Counted from the stretch's first letter, positions 15,689-25,583 are shown. The stretch: DNA of 64,000 nucleotides from Hyphomicrobium sp. ghe19 (GCF_902712875.1 NZ_LR743509.1:4230001-4294000); one strand, 5' to 3'. The notes: generated by a model not told the origin, from the sequence alone. A program made the numbers and translations.

Positions 15689-18403
15689 TCAAGCCGCGAG
15701 GTTTCTCAAGACGTAGTGCAGAATACCGCCATTTCGGAAGTACTCGAGCTCGTCGAGCGTATCGATCCGGCAGAGGACCGGTACGGGGATCGACGTGCCG
15801 TCGGTGCGCGTGATGGTGAGCGTCACCACCTCGCGCGGCTTGATGGTGGCGAGGCCCGGAATGGTGACGCGCTCGTCACCCTTGAGGCCGAGGGACTGCC
15901 AGGAAGCGCCTTCCGTAAAGACGAACGGAGCAATGCCCATGCCGACAAGGTTCGAGCGGTGAATGCGCTCGAACGATTGGGCGATGACGGCGCGGACGCC
16001 CAGAAGGTTTGTGCCTTTCGCCGCCCAGTCACGGGATGAGCCGTTGCCGTACTCGATGCCGGCGAACACCACGAGCGGCACGCCCTCCGCTTCGTATTGC
16101 ATCGCGGCGTCGTAGATCGCCAATTCCTTGCCCGATGGATAATGGATCGTCAGGCCGCCTTCCTTCACGTTGCCGTTCGGATCTTTCACCATGTGGTTCT
16201 TGATGCGGATGTTGGCGAACGTGCCGCGCATCATCACCTCGTGATTGCCGCGCCGCGTGCCGTACTGGTTGAAGTCAGCCGGTGCAACGTCGTGGTCGAG
16301 GAGATACTTTCCAGCGGGGCTCGCGGTTTTGATCGATCCGGCGGGCGAGATGTGGTCGGTTGTGATCTTGTCGCCGAAGAGACCAAGAATGCGGGCGTTG
16401 ACGATATCGTTGATCGGCTTCGCGTCGCGAGAGATGGACTGGAAATAGGGCGGGTTCTGAACGTATGTGGACGAACCGTTCCAGCCGTAGGTCAGGCCGC
16501 CGCTCGTCGCGATGCCTTGCCAATTGCTGTCGCCCTTGAAGACGTCGGCGTAGCGAGACTTGAAGAGTTCGCGCGTGACGTTTTCGATGATGAATTTCTG
16601 GATTTCCTGGGACGTCGGCCAGATGTCTTTCAGGAAGACCGGCTTGCCGTCGCTGCCTTCGCCCAAAGGCTCCTTGGTCAGGTCTTTCTGCACGGAGCCT
16701 GCGAGTGCGTAGGCAACGACCAGCGGGGGCGACGCCAGATAATTCGCCTGCACGTCCGCGCTGACGCGCCCTTCGAAATTGCGGTTGCCGGAGAGCACGG
16801 CGGCGGCGACGATGCCGTTGCCGTTGATCGCCTTGGAAATTTCCGGCGCCAGCGGGCCAGAGTTTCCGATGCAGGTGGTGCAGCCGAAGCCGACGAGGTT
16901 GAATCCGATCTGATCGAGATACGGCTGGAGGCCGGACTTCTCGAGGTAGGCGGCAACGACCTGCGATCCCGGCGCCAGCGAGGTCTTGACCCAAGGCTTG
17001 CTTTTCAGGCCGCGTTCCGCCGCGTTGCGGGCGAGGAGGCCCGCAGCAATCAGGACGCTCGGATTGGACGTGTTCGTGCAACTCGTGATCGCAGCGATGA
17101 CGACATCGCCGTGGCCGATATCGAACGTTTTGCCTTCGACGGGTGCGCGTTTGGCGAGTTCGCCCGGCTTTTTGTATTCGTCGGCAAGAGCCGCGGCGAA
17201 GCCGCTCTTGATGTCGGTCAGCGCGATGCGGCCTTCGGGACGTTTCGGGCCAGCCATCGAGGGGACGACGTCGCCCAGCTCGAGGGACAGCGTGTCGGTG
17301 AAGACCGGATCGGCGGAGCCCGTGTCGCGATAGAGGCCCTGGGCCTTGCAGTAGGCTTCGACAAGCGCGATGCGGTGGGAGTCGCGGCCCGACATCGTCA
17401 GATAATTGATGGTTTCCTTGTCGACGGGGAAGAAACCGCACGTCGCGCCGTATTCGGGCGCCATGTTGGCGATCGTGGCGCGGTCGGCGAGCGACATCGA
17501 GTCGAGGCCGGGTCCGAAGAATTCGACGAACTTGTTGACCACGCCCTTCTTGCGCAACATCTGCGTGACCGTCAGCACGAGGTCGGTCGCGGTCACGCCC
17601 TCAGGGAGTTTGCCGGTCAAGCGGAAACCGATGACTTCGGGAATGAGCATCGATTGCGGCTGGCCGAGCATTGCGGCTTCGGCTTCGATGCCGCCGACGC
17701 CCCAACCGAGCACGGCGAGACCGTTGACCATCGTCGTGTGACTATCGGTGCCGACGAGCGTATCGGGATAGGCGATGGTTTTGCCGTCCGACATCTCATT
17801 GGTCCACACCGTCTGCGAGAGATATTCGAGATTGACCTGGTGGCAGATGCCGGTGCCGGGCGGTACGACGCGGAAATTCTGGAAGGCGCCCTGGCCCCAT
17901 TTCAGGAAGTTATAGCGCTCGCCGTTGCGCGCATATTCGAGCGCGACGTTATCGGCCAAGGCTTTCGGCGTGCCGAACTCATCGACGATGACGGAATGGT
18001 CGATGACGAGATCGACGGGCACGAGCGGGTTGATCTTCGTCGGGTCGCCACCGAGCTTCGTCATGCCGTCGCGCATCGCAGCGAGATCGACGACGGCTGG
18101 AACGCCGGTGAAATCCTGCATCAGGACGCGTGCCGGGCGGAAACCGATTTCCTTTTCGGTCTTGCCCTTATTGCCGATCCATTCGGCCATGGCGACGATG
18201 TCGGCTTTGGTGACCGAGCGGCCGTCTTCATGCCGCAAGAGGTTTTCGAGCAGGACCTTCATCGCGTACGGGAGCCGCGAAATTCCCGTCAGGCCATTCG
18301 CCTCGGCGTCGGGCAGGGAATAGTAAACGTAGTCCTTGCCCTCGACGGTGAGGGTCTTGCGGCAGTTGAAGCTGTCGTCGGAAACGGGTGTATGGGCGCT
18401 CAA
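15689..18403 (-). CDS. acnA: Aconitate hydratase A
   Basis: This 904-residue enzyme interconverts citrate and isocitrate in the TCA cycle through a [4Fe-4S] cluster. The cluster cysteines are visible in ITSCTNTS and, near residue 505, in [14 protein letters not shown]. The C-terminal swivel domain carries [16 protein letters not shown]. The start is TTG 18403, supported by a strong GGAGG 7 bases upstream. The gene is divergent from ccmA, an arrangement conserved in Rhizobiales, and a good sigma-70 promoter lies in the spacer. Confidence 0.97.
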   Translation of the reverse strand: MSAHTPVSDDSFNCRKTLTVEGKDYVYYSLPDAEANGLTGISRLPYAMKVLLENLLRHEDGRSVTKADIVAMAEWIGNKGKTEKEIGFRPARVLMQDFTGVPAVVDLAAMRDGMTKLGGDPTKINPLVPVDLVIDHSVIVDEFGTPKALADNVALEYARNGERYNFLKWGQGAFQNFRVVPPGTGICHQVNLEYLSQTVWTNEMSDGKTIAYPDTLVGTDSHTTMVNGLAVLGWGVGGIEAEAAMLGQPQSMLIPEVIGFRLTGKLPEGVTATDLVLTVTQMLRKKGVVNKFVEFFGPGLDSMSLADRATIANMAPEYGATCGFFPVDKETINYLTMSGRDSHRIALVEAYCKAQGLYRDTGSADPVFTDTLSLELGDVVPSMAGPKRPEGRIALTDIKSGFAAALADEYKKPGELAKRAPVEGKTFDIGHGDVVIAAITSCTNTSNPSVLIAAGLLARNAAERGLKSKPWVKTSLAPGSQVVAAYLEKSGLQPYLDQIGFNLVGFGCTTCIGNSGPLAPEISKAINGNGIVAAAVLSGNRNFEGRVSADVQANYLASPPLVVAYALAGSVQKDLTKEPLGEGSDGKPVFLKDIWPTSQEIQKFIIENVTRELFKSRYADVFKGDSNWQGIATSGGLTYGWNGSSTYVQNPPYFQSISRDAKPINDIVNARILGLFGDKITTDHISPAGSIKTASPAGKYLLDHDVAPADFNQYGTRRGNHEVMMRGTFANIRIKNHMVKDPNGNVKEGGLTIHYPSGKELAIYDAAMQYEAEGVPLVVFAGIEYGNGSSRDWAAKGTNLLGVRAVIAQSFERIHRSNLVGMGIAPFVFTEGASWQSLGLKGDERVTIPGLATIKPREVVTLTITRTDGTSIPVPVLCRIDTLDELEYFRNGGILHYVLRNLAA

Positions 18404-18538
18404 GATCAGGCCTCCGAAAGATTAAGACGAAGGGCTGCGCCGCCGGAGTGCCGGCGGATCAAGGTGTCCCGCGGCACGAGTTCGTCGGTCCGCGCGACCC
18501 CTCGCTTTTGCGCTAGCGAAGGATACAACGTGCCTTCT

Positions 18539-18567
18539 ATATAATCGTTATAAAAAGAAAACACCAA
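18539..18567 (-). promoter_or_regulatory. Candidate sigma-70 promoter of acnA
   Basis: On the minus strand TTGGTG (18567-18562) and TTATAT (18544-18539) are separated by exactly 17 bases in an A/T-rich stretch that stands out from the GC-rich surroundings. This would give a leader of about 130 bases. Confidence 0.55.
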
Positions 18568-18638
18568 TCGCGAGATGGTCAAATTAGCGCGCAAATGCCA
18601 CCGTCTTGCTCATTCACACGCCACGGAATCTCATCGCT

Positions 18639-19262
18639 GTGCAGCTGATTGCCGAAGACTTGGTCATAGATCGGGGTTCACGCCGCATCATCGACGGGCT
18701 GTCGTTTGCCGTCAAAGGCGGGGAGGCGCTGGTTTTGACCGGTGCGAACGGCATCGGGAAGACGACGTTGCTGCGTACGCTCGCGGGCTTCATTCGGCCG
18801 TTCCGCGGCGTCATCCGGCTCGATGGCGGCGACGATGAGCTGACGCTCGGGGAGCAGTCGCACGTCGTCGGGCATACCAACGCGGTGAAGTCGAGCTTGT
18901 CGGTCGCGGAGAATGCGGGCTTTTGGAATACGTATCTCGATTCCGGCGGCGATGGGCCTTTGCGGATCGCGGCGGCGCTCCGCCATTTCGGGCTTGAAGA
19001 CCTGAGCGACTTTCCCGCGGCTTACCTGTCGGCGGGGCAGAAGCGGCGGCTCGGACTTGCCCGGCTGCTTGTCGCGCGCCGTCCGGTCTGGCTGCTTGAC
19101 GAACCAACCGCATCGCTAGACACAGCGTCATCGGAGCGGCTGGTCGCTGCGGTCAACGATCATACGAGTTCCGGCGGCCTTGCCGTCATCGCCACGCATC
19201 TGCCGCTCGGTCTCGAGCGTGCGCGGACGCTGGATCTCGCAGCGCAGAGGATGGCGGCTTGA
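18639..19262 (+). CDS. ccmA: Heme ABC exporter ATP-binding protein CcmA
   Basis: This is the ATPase of the CcmAB(CD) complex that releases holo-CcmE during cytochrome c maturation. Walker A GANGIGKTT, signature LSAGQKRRLGLARL and Walker B VWLLDEPTASLD are present. I chose GTG 18639 (MQLIAEDLVIDRG, 207 residues) because it matches the usual CcmA N-terminus. TTG 18606 would add 11 residues. The stop overlaps the TTG start of ccmB (TTGA). Confidence 0.93.
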   Translation: MQLIAEDLVIDRGSRRIIDGLSFAVKGGEALVLTGANGIGKTTLLRTLAGFIRPFRGVIRLDGGDDELTLGEQSHVVGHTNAVKSSLSVAENAGFWNTYLDSGGDGPLRIAAALRHFGLEDLSDFPAAYLSAGQKRRLGLARLLVARRPVWLLDEPTASLDTASSERLVAAVNDHTSSGGLAVIATHLPLGLERARTLDLAAQRMAA

Positions 19263-19924
19263 AGAGCTTTTGGGCTCTCCTTTCCCGGGATGTGAGACTT
19301 GCGGTCCGCGAAGGCGGCGCGATCGGGACGGCGCTCGGCTTCTTTCTGGTCGTCGTGTCGCTCATGCCGCTCGGCCTTGGACCGGATCTCAATCTGCTGT
19401 CGCGCATCGCGGCGGGGATATTGTGGATCGCGCTACTGCTGGCGGCGCTGCTGTCGCTCAATCGGATTTTCGAGGCCGACCACGAGGATGGGACGCTCGA
19501 TGTGCTCGCGACGGGCCCATTGCCGCTGGAATTGGTTACCACCGCCAAGTCGCTAGCACACTGGATTACGACCGGAATCCCGCTCGCCATCATGGCGCCG
19601 GTGCTCGGTATTTTGCTGAACCTCGATCTTGCGGCGTATCCGATCCTGGTCGCGACCACGCTCGCCGGTACTCCGGCGGTTAGTTTTCTCGGCGCTATCG
19701 GCGCGGCGTTGACGATGAAGACACGTCGCGGCGGCCTGCTGCTGGCGCTCATCGTGCTGCCGCTTTACGTTCCTACCTTGATTTTCGGGATATCGGCTGT
19801 CAGCGCCGGGGCCGGGCCGACGGGGATGGCGGCGTCGTTTCTCATTCTGGCGGCGATTTCCCTTGTCGCAATCGTGCTGGGGCCGCTCGCCGCAGCCGCC
19901 GCACTCAAGGTTCAGCTACAATAA
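19259..19924 (+). CDS. ccmB: Heme exporter protein CcmB
   Basis: This 221-residue inner-membrane protein has six hydrophobic segments and the family motif NRIFEADHEDGTLDVL. It forms the membrane part of the CcmAB ABC complex with the preceding gene. The start is TTG 19259, overlapping the ccmA stop by 4 bases, which implies coupled translation. Length is normal for CcmB (about 220). Confidence 0.95.
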   Translation: MKSFWALLSRDVRLAVREGGAIGTALGFFLVVVSLMPLGLGPDLNLLSRIAAGILWIALLLAALLSLNRIFEADHEDGTLDVLATGPLPLELVTTAKSLAHWITTGIPLAIMAPVLGILLNLDLAAYPILVATTLAGTPAVSFLGAIGAALTMKTRRGGLLLALIVLPLYVPTLIFGISAVSAGAGPTGMAASFLILAAISLVAIVLGPLAAAAALKVQLQ

Positions 19925-19976
19925 TTGTAATCTGCCCTTCATTGCGCCTTACCTTTTAAAGTCTTAGATCCCGCAC

Positions 19977-20744
19977 ATGCAGACACTGACGCAACGCCTC
20001 GCCAACCCGACCCGCTTCATGGAGCTTTCCGCAAGGCTGCTGCCGTGGATTTCGGGGGCGGCCGCCATTCTGTTGGCCTATGGGCTTTATCTCGCGTTCT
20101 TCGCGTCGCCCGCCGACTATCAGCAGGGCGAGACAGTGCGGATCATGTACATCCACGTGCCGTGCGCGTGGCTCTCGATGATGATCTATGGGCTGATCGC
20201 GCTTTCGAGCTTCGGGCTTCTGGTTTTCCGCCATCCCTTGGCGGATGTCTCGGCGAAGGCTGCAGCGCCGCTCGGTGCCGCTTTCACGTTCCTGGCGCTG
20301 CTGACGGGCTCGCTCTGGGGTAAACCGATGTGGGGCACCTATTGGGTCTGGGACGCGCGGCTGACGTCGGTCCTGATCCTGTTTTTTCTCTATCTCGGAT
20401 TGATGGCGCTCCGGTCGGCGCTCGAGGATGAGGGCGCGGCGGCGAAGCTGACCGCCATCCTGGCGCTCGTCGGCGTCACGATCCTGCCGATCATCAAATT
20501 CTCTGTCGACTGGTGGAACACGCTGCATCAGCCGTCGACCGATTTTACGTCGACAGTCGATCCGAGCATGCGGCTGCCGCTTCTCGTCATGGCGGTTGCG
20601 TTCACGCTTCTGTTCTTCGCCATGCATCTCAAGGGCATGCGAAATGAAATTCTGCGCCGGCGGGTGAAAGCCCTCAGAACGCAGGCCGTCGCCGGACGCG
20701 ACCGGCTCGCGGCGCAGGCTGCAAATCAAGGCGCGGCGGAGTAA
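19977..20744 (+). CDS. ccmC: Heme transporter CcmC
   Basis: This 255-residue membrane protein of the heme-handling family loads heme onto CcmE in cytochrome c maturation. The tryptophan-rich WWD motif is WGTYWVWDARLTSVLI. The flanking external histidines are in YIHVPCAWLSM and WWNTLHQPS. Six hydrophobic segments are present. It lies in the ccmABCDG operon, 52 bases after ccmB. Confidence 0.95.
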   Translation: MQTLTQRLANPTRFMELSARLLPWISGAAAILLAYGLYLAFFASPADYQQGETVRIMYIHVPCAWLSMMIYGLIALSSFGLLVFRHPLADVSAKAAAPLGAAFTFLALLTGSLWGKPMWGTYWVWDARLTSVLILFFLYLGLMALRSALEDEGAAAKLTAILALVGVTILPIIKFSVDWWNTLHQPSTDFTSTVDPSMRLPLLVMAVAFTLLFFAMHLKGMRNEILRRRVKALRTQAVAGRDRLAAQAANQGAAE

Positions 20745-20750
20745 TCGATC

Positions 20751-20924
20751 ATGGATCTCGGACCTCACGCCGCCTTCATCTGGATTTCTTACGCCGCCGT
20801 GACGGTGACCGTCATCGGGCTCATTCTTTGGCTGATCGCTGATGGCCGGAAGCAGGCTGCCGATCTCGAAGCTCTCGAGCGGCAAGGCGTGAAGCGCCGT
20901 TCAGCGGCGGCGGGAGGACGATAG
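20751..20924 (+). CDS. ccmD: Heme exporter protein CcmD
   Basis: This 57-residue protein starts MDLGPHAAFIWISYAAV and has one membrane span (about 10-30) followed by a charged tail (RKQAADLEALERQG). This is the CcmD signature: a small adaptor that stabilises CcmC-CcmE and CcmAB interactions. It lies 6 bases after ccmC and 2 bases before the ccmG start. Its GGAGGACG 3' end supplies the ribosome-binding site of ccmG. Confidence 0.9.
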   Translation: MDLGPHAAFIWISYAAVTVTVIGLILWLIADGRKQAADLEALERQGVKRRSAAAGGR

Positions 20925-20926
20925 AG

Positions 20927-21505
20927 TTGGCCGAAGGCAAGTCGAACTTGGTGCGCGTTTTACCGGTCGTGGTTTTTGCAGTCGTCGCGGGGTTTTTCGC
21001 GATGGCGTTGCGGTCCGGCGATCCGTCACGGTTACCGTCGACGCTCGTCGGAAAGACTGTGCCTCAGACGACCTTTCCGCCGCTCGAAGGCCTCGAGCGC
21101 GGCGGCAAACCAGAGCCCGGTTTCACCTCCGCCGATCTTGCGAAGGGCAAAGTCTCTGTCGTCAATTATTGGGCGTCGTGGTGCCAGCCGTGCGTTGAAG
21201 AGCATCCGTTTCTCGAACAGCTGAAAGAAGAAGCGGGCGTCGATATCTACGGCGTCAACTACAAGGACCAGACGGATGCGGCGCGGCGTTTCGTCGGCCG
21301 TTTCGGCAATCCTTATTCAGCTGTTGGAACGGACAAAAGCGGGCGCGCGGCCATCGACTGGGGCGTCTACGGCACGCCGGAGACCTTCGTCGTCAATGGC
21401 CGGGGCGAAGTCGTCTACAAGCACGTCGGGCCGATCTCGGCCGACTCTTTGACGACGAAACTTCTGCCAGCCATCGAGAAGGCAAAAGCTTCGCCGGCGC
21501 CTTGA
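20927..21505 (+). CDS. ccmG: Thiol:disulfide interchange protein CcmG/DsbE
   Basis: This 192-residue membrane-anchored periplasmic thioredoxin reduces apocytochrome c or CcmH cysteines before heme attachment. The N-terminal anchor (about 9-28) is followed by the active site WASWCQPC (Cys86 and Cys89) and the cis-proline loop YGTPETF. The CQPC dipeptide differs from the more common CVPC or CPTC. The start is TTG 20927 with GGAGG upstream. ccmE, ccmF and ccmH are not in the window. Confidence 0.93.
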   Translation: MAEGKSNLVRVLPVVVFAVVAGFFAMALRSGDPSRLPSTLVGKTVPQTTFPPLEGLERGGKPEPGFTSADLAKGKVSVVNYWASWCQPCVEEHPFLEQLKEEAGVDIYGVNYKDQTDAARRFVGRFGNPYSAVGTDKSGRAAIDWGVYGTPETFVVNGRGEVVYKHVGPISADSLTTKLLPAIEKAKASPAP

Positions 21506-21517
21506 ACGGCGTTCGCC

Positions 21518-22156
21518 TTAGAGCGGATAGAACATTCCGCGCGAATGGTTCAGCACCGTCAGTGTTCCCGATTTGATGTCGAAGTGCGCTCCGTGTAGCG
21601 CCAGGCGGCCGCGTTCTTCCTGATCGCGAACGAACGGGAACGTCCGCAGGTTTTTGATCGCCTGCTTGATGCCTTCCTTCTCGAGAGCTTCCTGCTTGAT
21701 GGCCTGGGGGCTGTTTTGATGCGCGGCGAGCACCGAGAGGCGGGCGTCGTCGAGCATCGACATCCAACGCGAAATGAATTGCGCTTCCGTCTGAATCGCA
21801 GCGCTCTGATCAAGGGCGGCTTTGACGCCACCGCATCCGGAGTGGCCCATGACGATGAGATTTTTGATGCGGAGGTTCATGACCGCAAATTCCACGGCCG
21901 TACTGACGCCGTGATATCTGCCGCCCGTTTCGTAGGGCGGAACGAGGTTCGCCACGTTGCGGACGATGAAGAGTTCGCCCGGCATTGCGCTGAAGATCGT
22001 TTCCGGATCGACGCGACTATCCGAGCAGGAAATAACCATCGTCTCCGGGTTCTGCCCGTAGGTGGCTAGCTCTTCGTAGTGGTCGGCGTTGAGAACAAAA
22101 TGGCGGTGCCTGAAGCGGCGGTAGCGGTCGGTGAGGGATTCGGGGAAACTGCTCAT
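21518..22156 (-). CDS. Beta-class carbonic anhydrase
   Basis: This 212-residue zinc enzyme interconverts CO2 and bicarbonate. Zinc ligands are Cys44 with Asp46 in SCSDSRVDP, and His105 and Cys108 in MGHSGCGG, the classic beta-CA set. The start is ATG 22156 with AGGAG 12 bases upstream. The gene converges with ccmG (12 bases between stops) and lies just downstream of nhaA. The bicarbonate produced could feed carboxylases such as crotonyl-CoA carboxylase/reductase of the ethylmalonyl-CoA pathway, which is inference. Confidence 0.93.
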   Translation of the reverse strand: MSSFPESLTDRYRRFRHRHFVLNADHYEELATYGQNPETMVISCSDSRVDPETIFSAMPGELFIVRNVANLVPPYETGGRYHGVSTAVEFAVMNLRIKNLIVMGHSGCGGVKAALDQSAAIQTEAQFISRWMSMLDDARLSVLAAHQNSPQAIKQEALEKEGIKQAIKNLRTFPFVRDQEERGRLALHGAHFDIKSGTLTVLNHSRGMFYPL

Positions 22157-22179
22157 TAATTCTCATTGCTCCTGAAGTC

Positions 22180-23343
22180 TCAGTCCGATGTACTTCTAAC
22201 AAGAACGATGTAGCCGACGACCGCCGACAGAAGAGAGCCAGCGAGAACGCCCAGACGAACTTCCGCGCTCGCATCAGATTCGGGAAATGCCAGCATGCCG
22301 ATGAATAGGCTCATGGTAAAACCGATGCCGCCCAAAACAGCTGTGCCTAAAAGCTGCATCTGGGAGGCTCCGCGGGGCATTTCTCCTAAACCGGTGGCGA
22401 GTGCAGTTCTGACCGCGCCGTATATTCCGAGTGGCTTGCCGAGGAAAAGACCCAACGCGATGCCAATTGGGATTTGCGACAGCATGTCGTCGGTTGACAT
22501 GCCGGTGAGAGATAGTCCGGCGTTGGCAAAAGCGAAAATCGGCACAATGAGGAAGCTGACCCAGGGGCTCAGCGCGTGCTCAAGTCCCTCGAGCGGACCC
22601 TCGGTACCCCTTTTGTTTCCCGTCAAGGGAATTGCGAGCGCGGTTGCGACGCCGGCCAGTGTCGCGTGGACGCCGGATTTCAACACGCAGAGCCAGACGA
22701 AAGCGCCGATCAGCAAATAGGGCCAAGCGCGCATCACGCCCGAGCGATTGAGAAGGACCAGGCCCGCGATGCCGACGGCTGCGAGCCCCAGGGCCTGCAT
22801 AGAAAGATCGGCTGTGTAGAAGAAGGCGATGATCAGGATTGCACCGAGATCGTCGATGATGGCGAGCGCGAGCAGAAACACTTTCAGCGCCGGTGGGACC
22901 CGGCTGCCGAGGGCCGCCATTATGCCGACGGCAAAGGCGATGTCGGTCGCGGCAGGGATCGCCCAGCCCCGAAGCGCGGCGGCGTTATCCCAGTTGATGA
23001 TGGCGTAGATCAGGGCGGGCACGACCATACCGCCGACGGCGCCGGCGACCGGCAGCAGGGCTGCCCGGCGGTTGGAGAGTGCGCCGCGGATCGATTCGCG
23101 TTTGATCTCCAAACCGACGACAAAGAAAAAGACAGACATCAGTCCGTCGTTGATCCAGTGGATCACTTCCTTCGTCAGGGCGAACGGCGCAATTCCCAGT
23201 TGAACGTGTGTCGCGAGCGTTTGGTCGTAGATTCCCTTGAGCGGGGAATTGGCGACAATCAGCGCCAATACGGCGGCGCTCAGCAGAACCAATCCAGCAG
23301 CGGCTTCGCGATTGATGCCTTGGGCGCTCGTTTCGGGTTTCAT
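22180..23343 (-). CDS. nhaA: Na+/H+ antiporter NhaA
   Basis: This 387-residue protein with about 12 membrane helices exchanges sodium for protons. The functional aspartates are present in AATDIAFAVG and in the paired IIDDLGAILI (equivalents of Asp133, Asp163 and Asp164 of E. coli NhaA). ATG 23343 (MKPETSAQG) is preferred because AAGGG lies 6 bases upstream and the length then equals E. coli NhaA. An ATG at 23388 would add 15 residues. Confidence 0.94.
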   Translation of the reverse strand: MKPETSAQGINREAAAGLVLLSAAVLALIVANSPLKGIYDQTLATHVQLGIAPFALTKEVIHWINDGLMSVFFFVVGLEIKRESIRGALSNRRAALLPVAGAVGGMVVPALIYAIINWDNAAALRGWAIPAATDIAFAVGIMAALGSRVPPALKVFLLALAIIDDLGAILIIAFFYTADLSMQALGLAAVGIAGLVLLNRSGVMRAWPYLLIGAFVWLCVLKSGVHATLAGVATALAIPLTGNKRGTEGPLEGLEHALSPWVSFLIVPIFAFANAGLSLTGMSTDDMLSQIPIGIALGLFLGKPLGIYGAVRTALATGLGEMPRGASQMQLLGTAVLGGIGFTMSLFIGMLAFPESDASAEVRLGVLAGSLLSAVVGYIVLVRSTSD

Positions 23344-23411
23344 TTCGGCCCTTGCTCCGTCACGCATGTGTTTGGGAAAGGTATGCAAGCCGAAGCCGCG
23401 ATCGGCAAGGC

Positions 23412-24326
23412 TTACGGCTGGTTGCGTGCGGATTTGCGCAGCGGGAACGCATGGATTTCGTCGGCTGAGAAGCCGTTTTCCCAGTCGACGAGATGGGGTA
23501 GCAGATGATCGCTGCCACGGCTGACTTCGAGCGTTCGCCGGACGCCCGCAATGGCATATCCGAGCGCTTGCTTGGGCGATTGGCCGAGCATGATTTTGGC
23601 CGTCAAGCAGCCTGCGAAAATATCACCGGTACCGTGGGGGACGTCATTCCATTTGGCGACGCTGCCGACGAATGCTTCCTCACCGGCGACGAGGACGGTT
23701 GCCAGTTGCGACGGCCCGTCCGGTATCGATGTGCCGGCAACGATCGGGCGGATAAGTTTTTTTTCTGTCGCGTTGTCTTCACGCGAACCGGTATTCACTT
23801 CGCTTGAAAACGCTCTAAGCCTGCCAATCGCTTCGAGGGCGTCTGCTCGCGATCTGACATCGAAGCCGGATAGCCAGGAAAGCTCGAACCGGTTCGGCGT
23901 CAGGACGTCGGCGAGGGGAAGCAACAGATCACGGGTCGCAGATGCTGCCTGTTCATCGATGTAATGGCCTTTCGGATCATCGCCAAAGATCGGGTCGCAG
24001 ATGTACGTCAGCGCGGCATTCAACCCCCGCATGCGTTTGACGGTAGCGGCGACGATTTCGACGTGCCCGGCGGACGGGAGATAACCCGAGAAGACGGCAT
24101 CGAAATTTCCGAGCCAGCCATTTTTCTCGAGCGCCCCGATCATATTGTCGAGAAGCGCCGGATCGAGCGTCATGCCCGCGATATGGGGCCGTATCGGGTG
24201 GTTGGAGAGGACGACCGTCGGCAATCCCACGACCTCGATGCCGGCTCGCTGCAAGGGCGGCATCGTGGCGGTCAGCCCCACGGGATCGCGGGCGACGTAC
24301 GAGGAAATCATCAGGATTCGGGACAT
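23412..24326 (-). CDS. pdxY: Pyridoxal/pyridoxamine kinase, PdxK/PdxY type
   Basis: This 304-residue ribokinase-fold enzyme phosphorylates pyridoxal in the B6 salvage route. Recognisable parts are the N-terminal ILMISSYVARDPVG, ICDPIFGDD, and the catalytic anion-hole motif GTGDIFAG with the base Asp. The name PdxY is by overall similarity, and PdxK cannot be excluded. It lies on the same strand as nhaA with no obvious coupling. Confidence 0.87.
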   Translation of the reverse strand: MSRILMISSYVARDPVGLTATMPPLQRAGIEVVGLPTVVLSNHPIRPHIAGMTLDPALLDNMIGALEKNGWLGNFDAVFSGYLPSAGHVEIVAATVKRMRGLNAALTYICDPIFGDDPKGHYIDEQAASATRDLLLPLADVLTPNRFELSWLSGFDVRSRADALEAIGRLRAFSSEVNTGSREDNATEKKLIRPIVAGTSIPDGPSQLATVLVAGEEAFVGSVAKWNDVPHGTGDIFAGCLTAKIMLGQSPKQALGYAIAGVRRTLEVSRGSDHLLPHLVDWENGFSADEIHAFPLRKSARNQP

Positions 24327-24498
24327 GGGGCCGATAAAATCGTTGGAGGGGTCAATGTCCTATACCAGCACGCCGGGGACGTACCCAGCGAGAGCACTAT
24401 GATTCATGTGAAACGCTGTGAAACCATGGTCCCGGTCTAGGTTGCAAAGCGGGATGGTTGCGTTGCACAATCCGGCAATTCATCTCGGAGTCGATGCA

Positions 24499-25398
24499 AT
24501 GGTCATGAGACCGAGACGCAGTGTTCTCTATCTTCCGGGCGACAACGAGCGGGCGCTGGAGAAGGCGAGAACGCTGCCGGCGGATGCGATCATCATAGAT
24601 CTCGAAGACTCGGTCGCTCCAGCGAACAAGGAACGGGCGCGCAATCAGGCGATCGCGGCCATTCATGAGGGTGGCTTCGGGTCTAGAGAGGTGATCCTGC
24701 GCGTCAATCCGATCGAAACGCCGTGGGGGATGGTGGACCTTCACGCGGCGATCGCGGCGGTTCCTGACGCGATCCTCATCCCGAAGGTTTCAAACTCGGG
24801 CGATATCTTGGGCACCGCTAAGGTCGTCAAGGCGGCGGAGGCCGATCCGCGCATCAGGCTCTGGGCGATGATCGAAACGCCCATGGGCATCATCAACGCC
24901 AAGGAAATCGCGGCGTGCGGCCCTGATCCCGACAACCGGCTCGTCTGTCTGGTTCTCGGCACGAACGACCTTTTGAAGGAAAGCCGGGCGCTCGCCAGCA
25001 GCAACCGTTTCGCGGTCGTTCCCTGGCTCGCCATGACGCTCGTCGCCGCGCGCGCCTACGGGCTCGACGTGATCGATGGTGTATACAACGATTTCAAGGA
25101 TGATTTGGGTTTTCGAGCCGAGTGCGAGCACGGCCGGACGCTCGGCATGGACGGAAAGACGTTAATCCATCCCTCGCAGGTTGTGCCGTGCAACGAGGTC
25201 TTTTCGCCGACCGAGGAGGAAATTGCGTGGGCGCGCAAGATCATCAGGGCCTTCGAAGAGCCCGAGAATGCGCGAAAGGGCGTCATCACGGTCGAGGGGC
25301 GCATGGTCGAACGGCTGCACCTCGTCATGGCGAAGCGGGTCGCGGCGATTGCCGAGGCGATCAGCGCTCGCTCCAGGGTGGAAGAGCCCTGGTTCTGA
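24499..25398 (+). CDS. HpcH/HpaI-CitE type CoA-ester lyase
   Basis: This is a 299-residue TIM-barrel protein of the citrate lyase beta/malyl-CoA lyase superfamily. Visible motifs are SVLYLPGDNERALEKA, IIDLEDSVAP with magnesium-binding acid residues, MIETPMG, LGTNDL and LIHPSQV. Family members split or make malyl-CoA, beta-methylmalyl-CoA or citramalyl-CoA, or hydrolyse malyl-CoA. The adjacent mesaconyl-CoA hydratase favours an ethylmalonyl-CoA pathway role. The sequence is closer in style to CitE/malyl-CoA thioesterase (Mcl2) than to Mcl1. ATG 24499 has CGGAG 8 bases upstream. Confidence 0.85.
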   Translation: MVMRPRRSVLYLPGDNERALEKARTLPADAIIIDLEDSVAPANKERARNQAIAAIHEGGFGSREVILRVNPIETPWGMVDLHAAIAAVPDAILIPKVSNSGDILGTAKVVKAAEADPRIRLWAMIETPMGIINAKEIAACGPDPDNRLVCLVLGTNDLLKESRALASSNRFAVVPWLAMTLVAARAYGLDVIDGVYNDFKDDLGFRAECEHGRTLGMDGKTLIHPSQVVPCNEVFSPTEEEIAWARKIIRAFEEPENARKGVITVEGRMVERLHLVMAKRVAAIAEAISARSRVEEPWF

Positions 25399-25583
25399 TC
25401 AGCGGCGGCCCTCGGCCTTCTGCGGCCCTAGATCGCGTCCTCAAATCGCGAAAAAAGTTGCGGTTGCGGGTGGAGATCCCGAAAAAGGCTGGCCGAAAAA
25501 GGGCTGACCAAAAAAGACGAAAATAGCCGAAGCCCAGTTTTTGGCGCTTTCCGAAATACTTTCCGAAATACAAGGCGGGGACG
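25399..25583. promoter_or_regulatory. Lyase-hydratase spacer with tandem operator-like repeats
   Basis: The spacer holds two exact tandem copies of CTTTCCGAAATA (25547-25558 and 25559-25570), ending 13 bases before the hydratase ATG. Each contains the near-palindrome TTTCCGAAA. Upstream are imperfect A-rich repeats, GAAAAAGGCTGGCC (25481-25494) and GAAAAAGGGCTGACC (25495-25509). The tandem pair looks like a repressor binding site overlapping the leader. Confidence 0.45.

Noticed and set aside
16097..18544. An 815-codon open frame on the plus strand opposite acnA
   Set aside because: It is a mirror of the high-GC acnA coding sequence, with a repetitive Arg/Gly/Asp-rich composition and no domain. 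acnA is certain.
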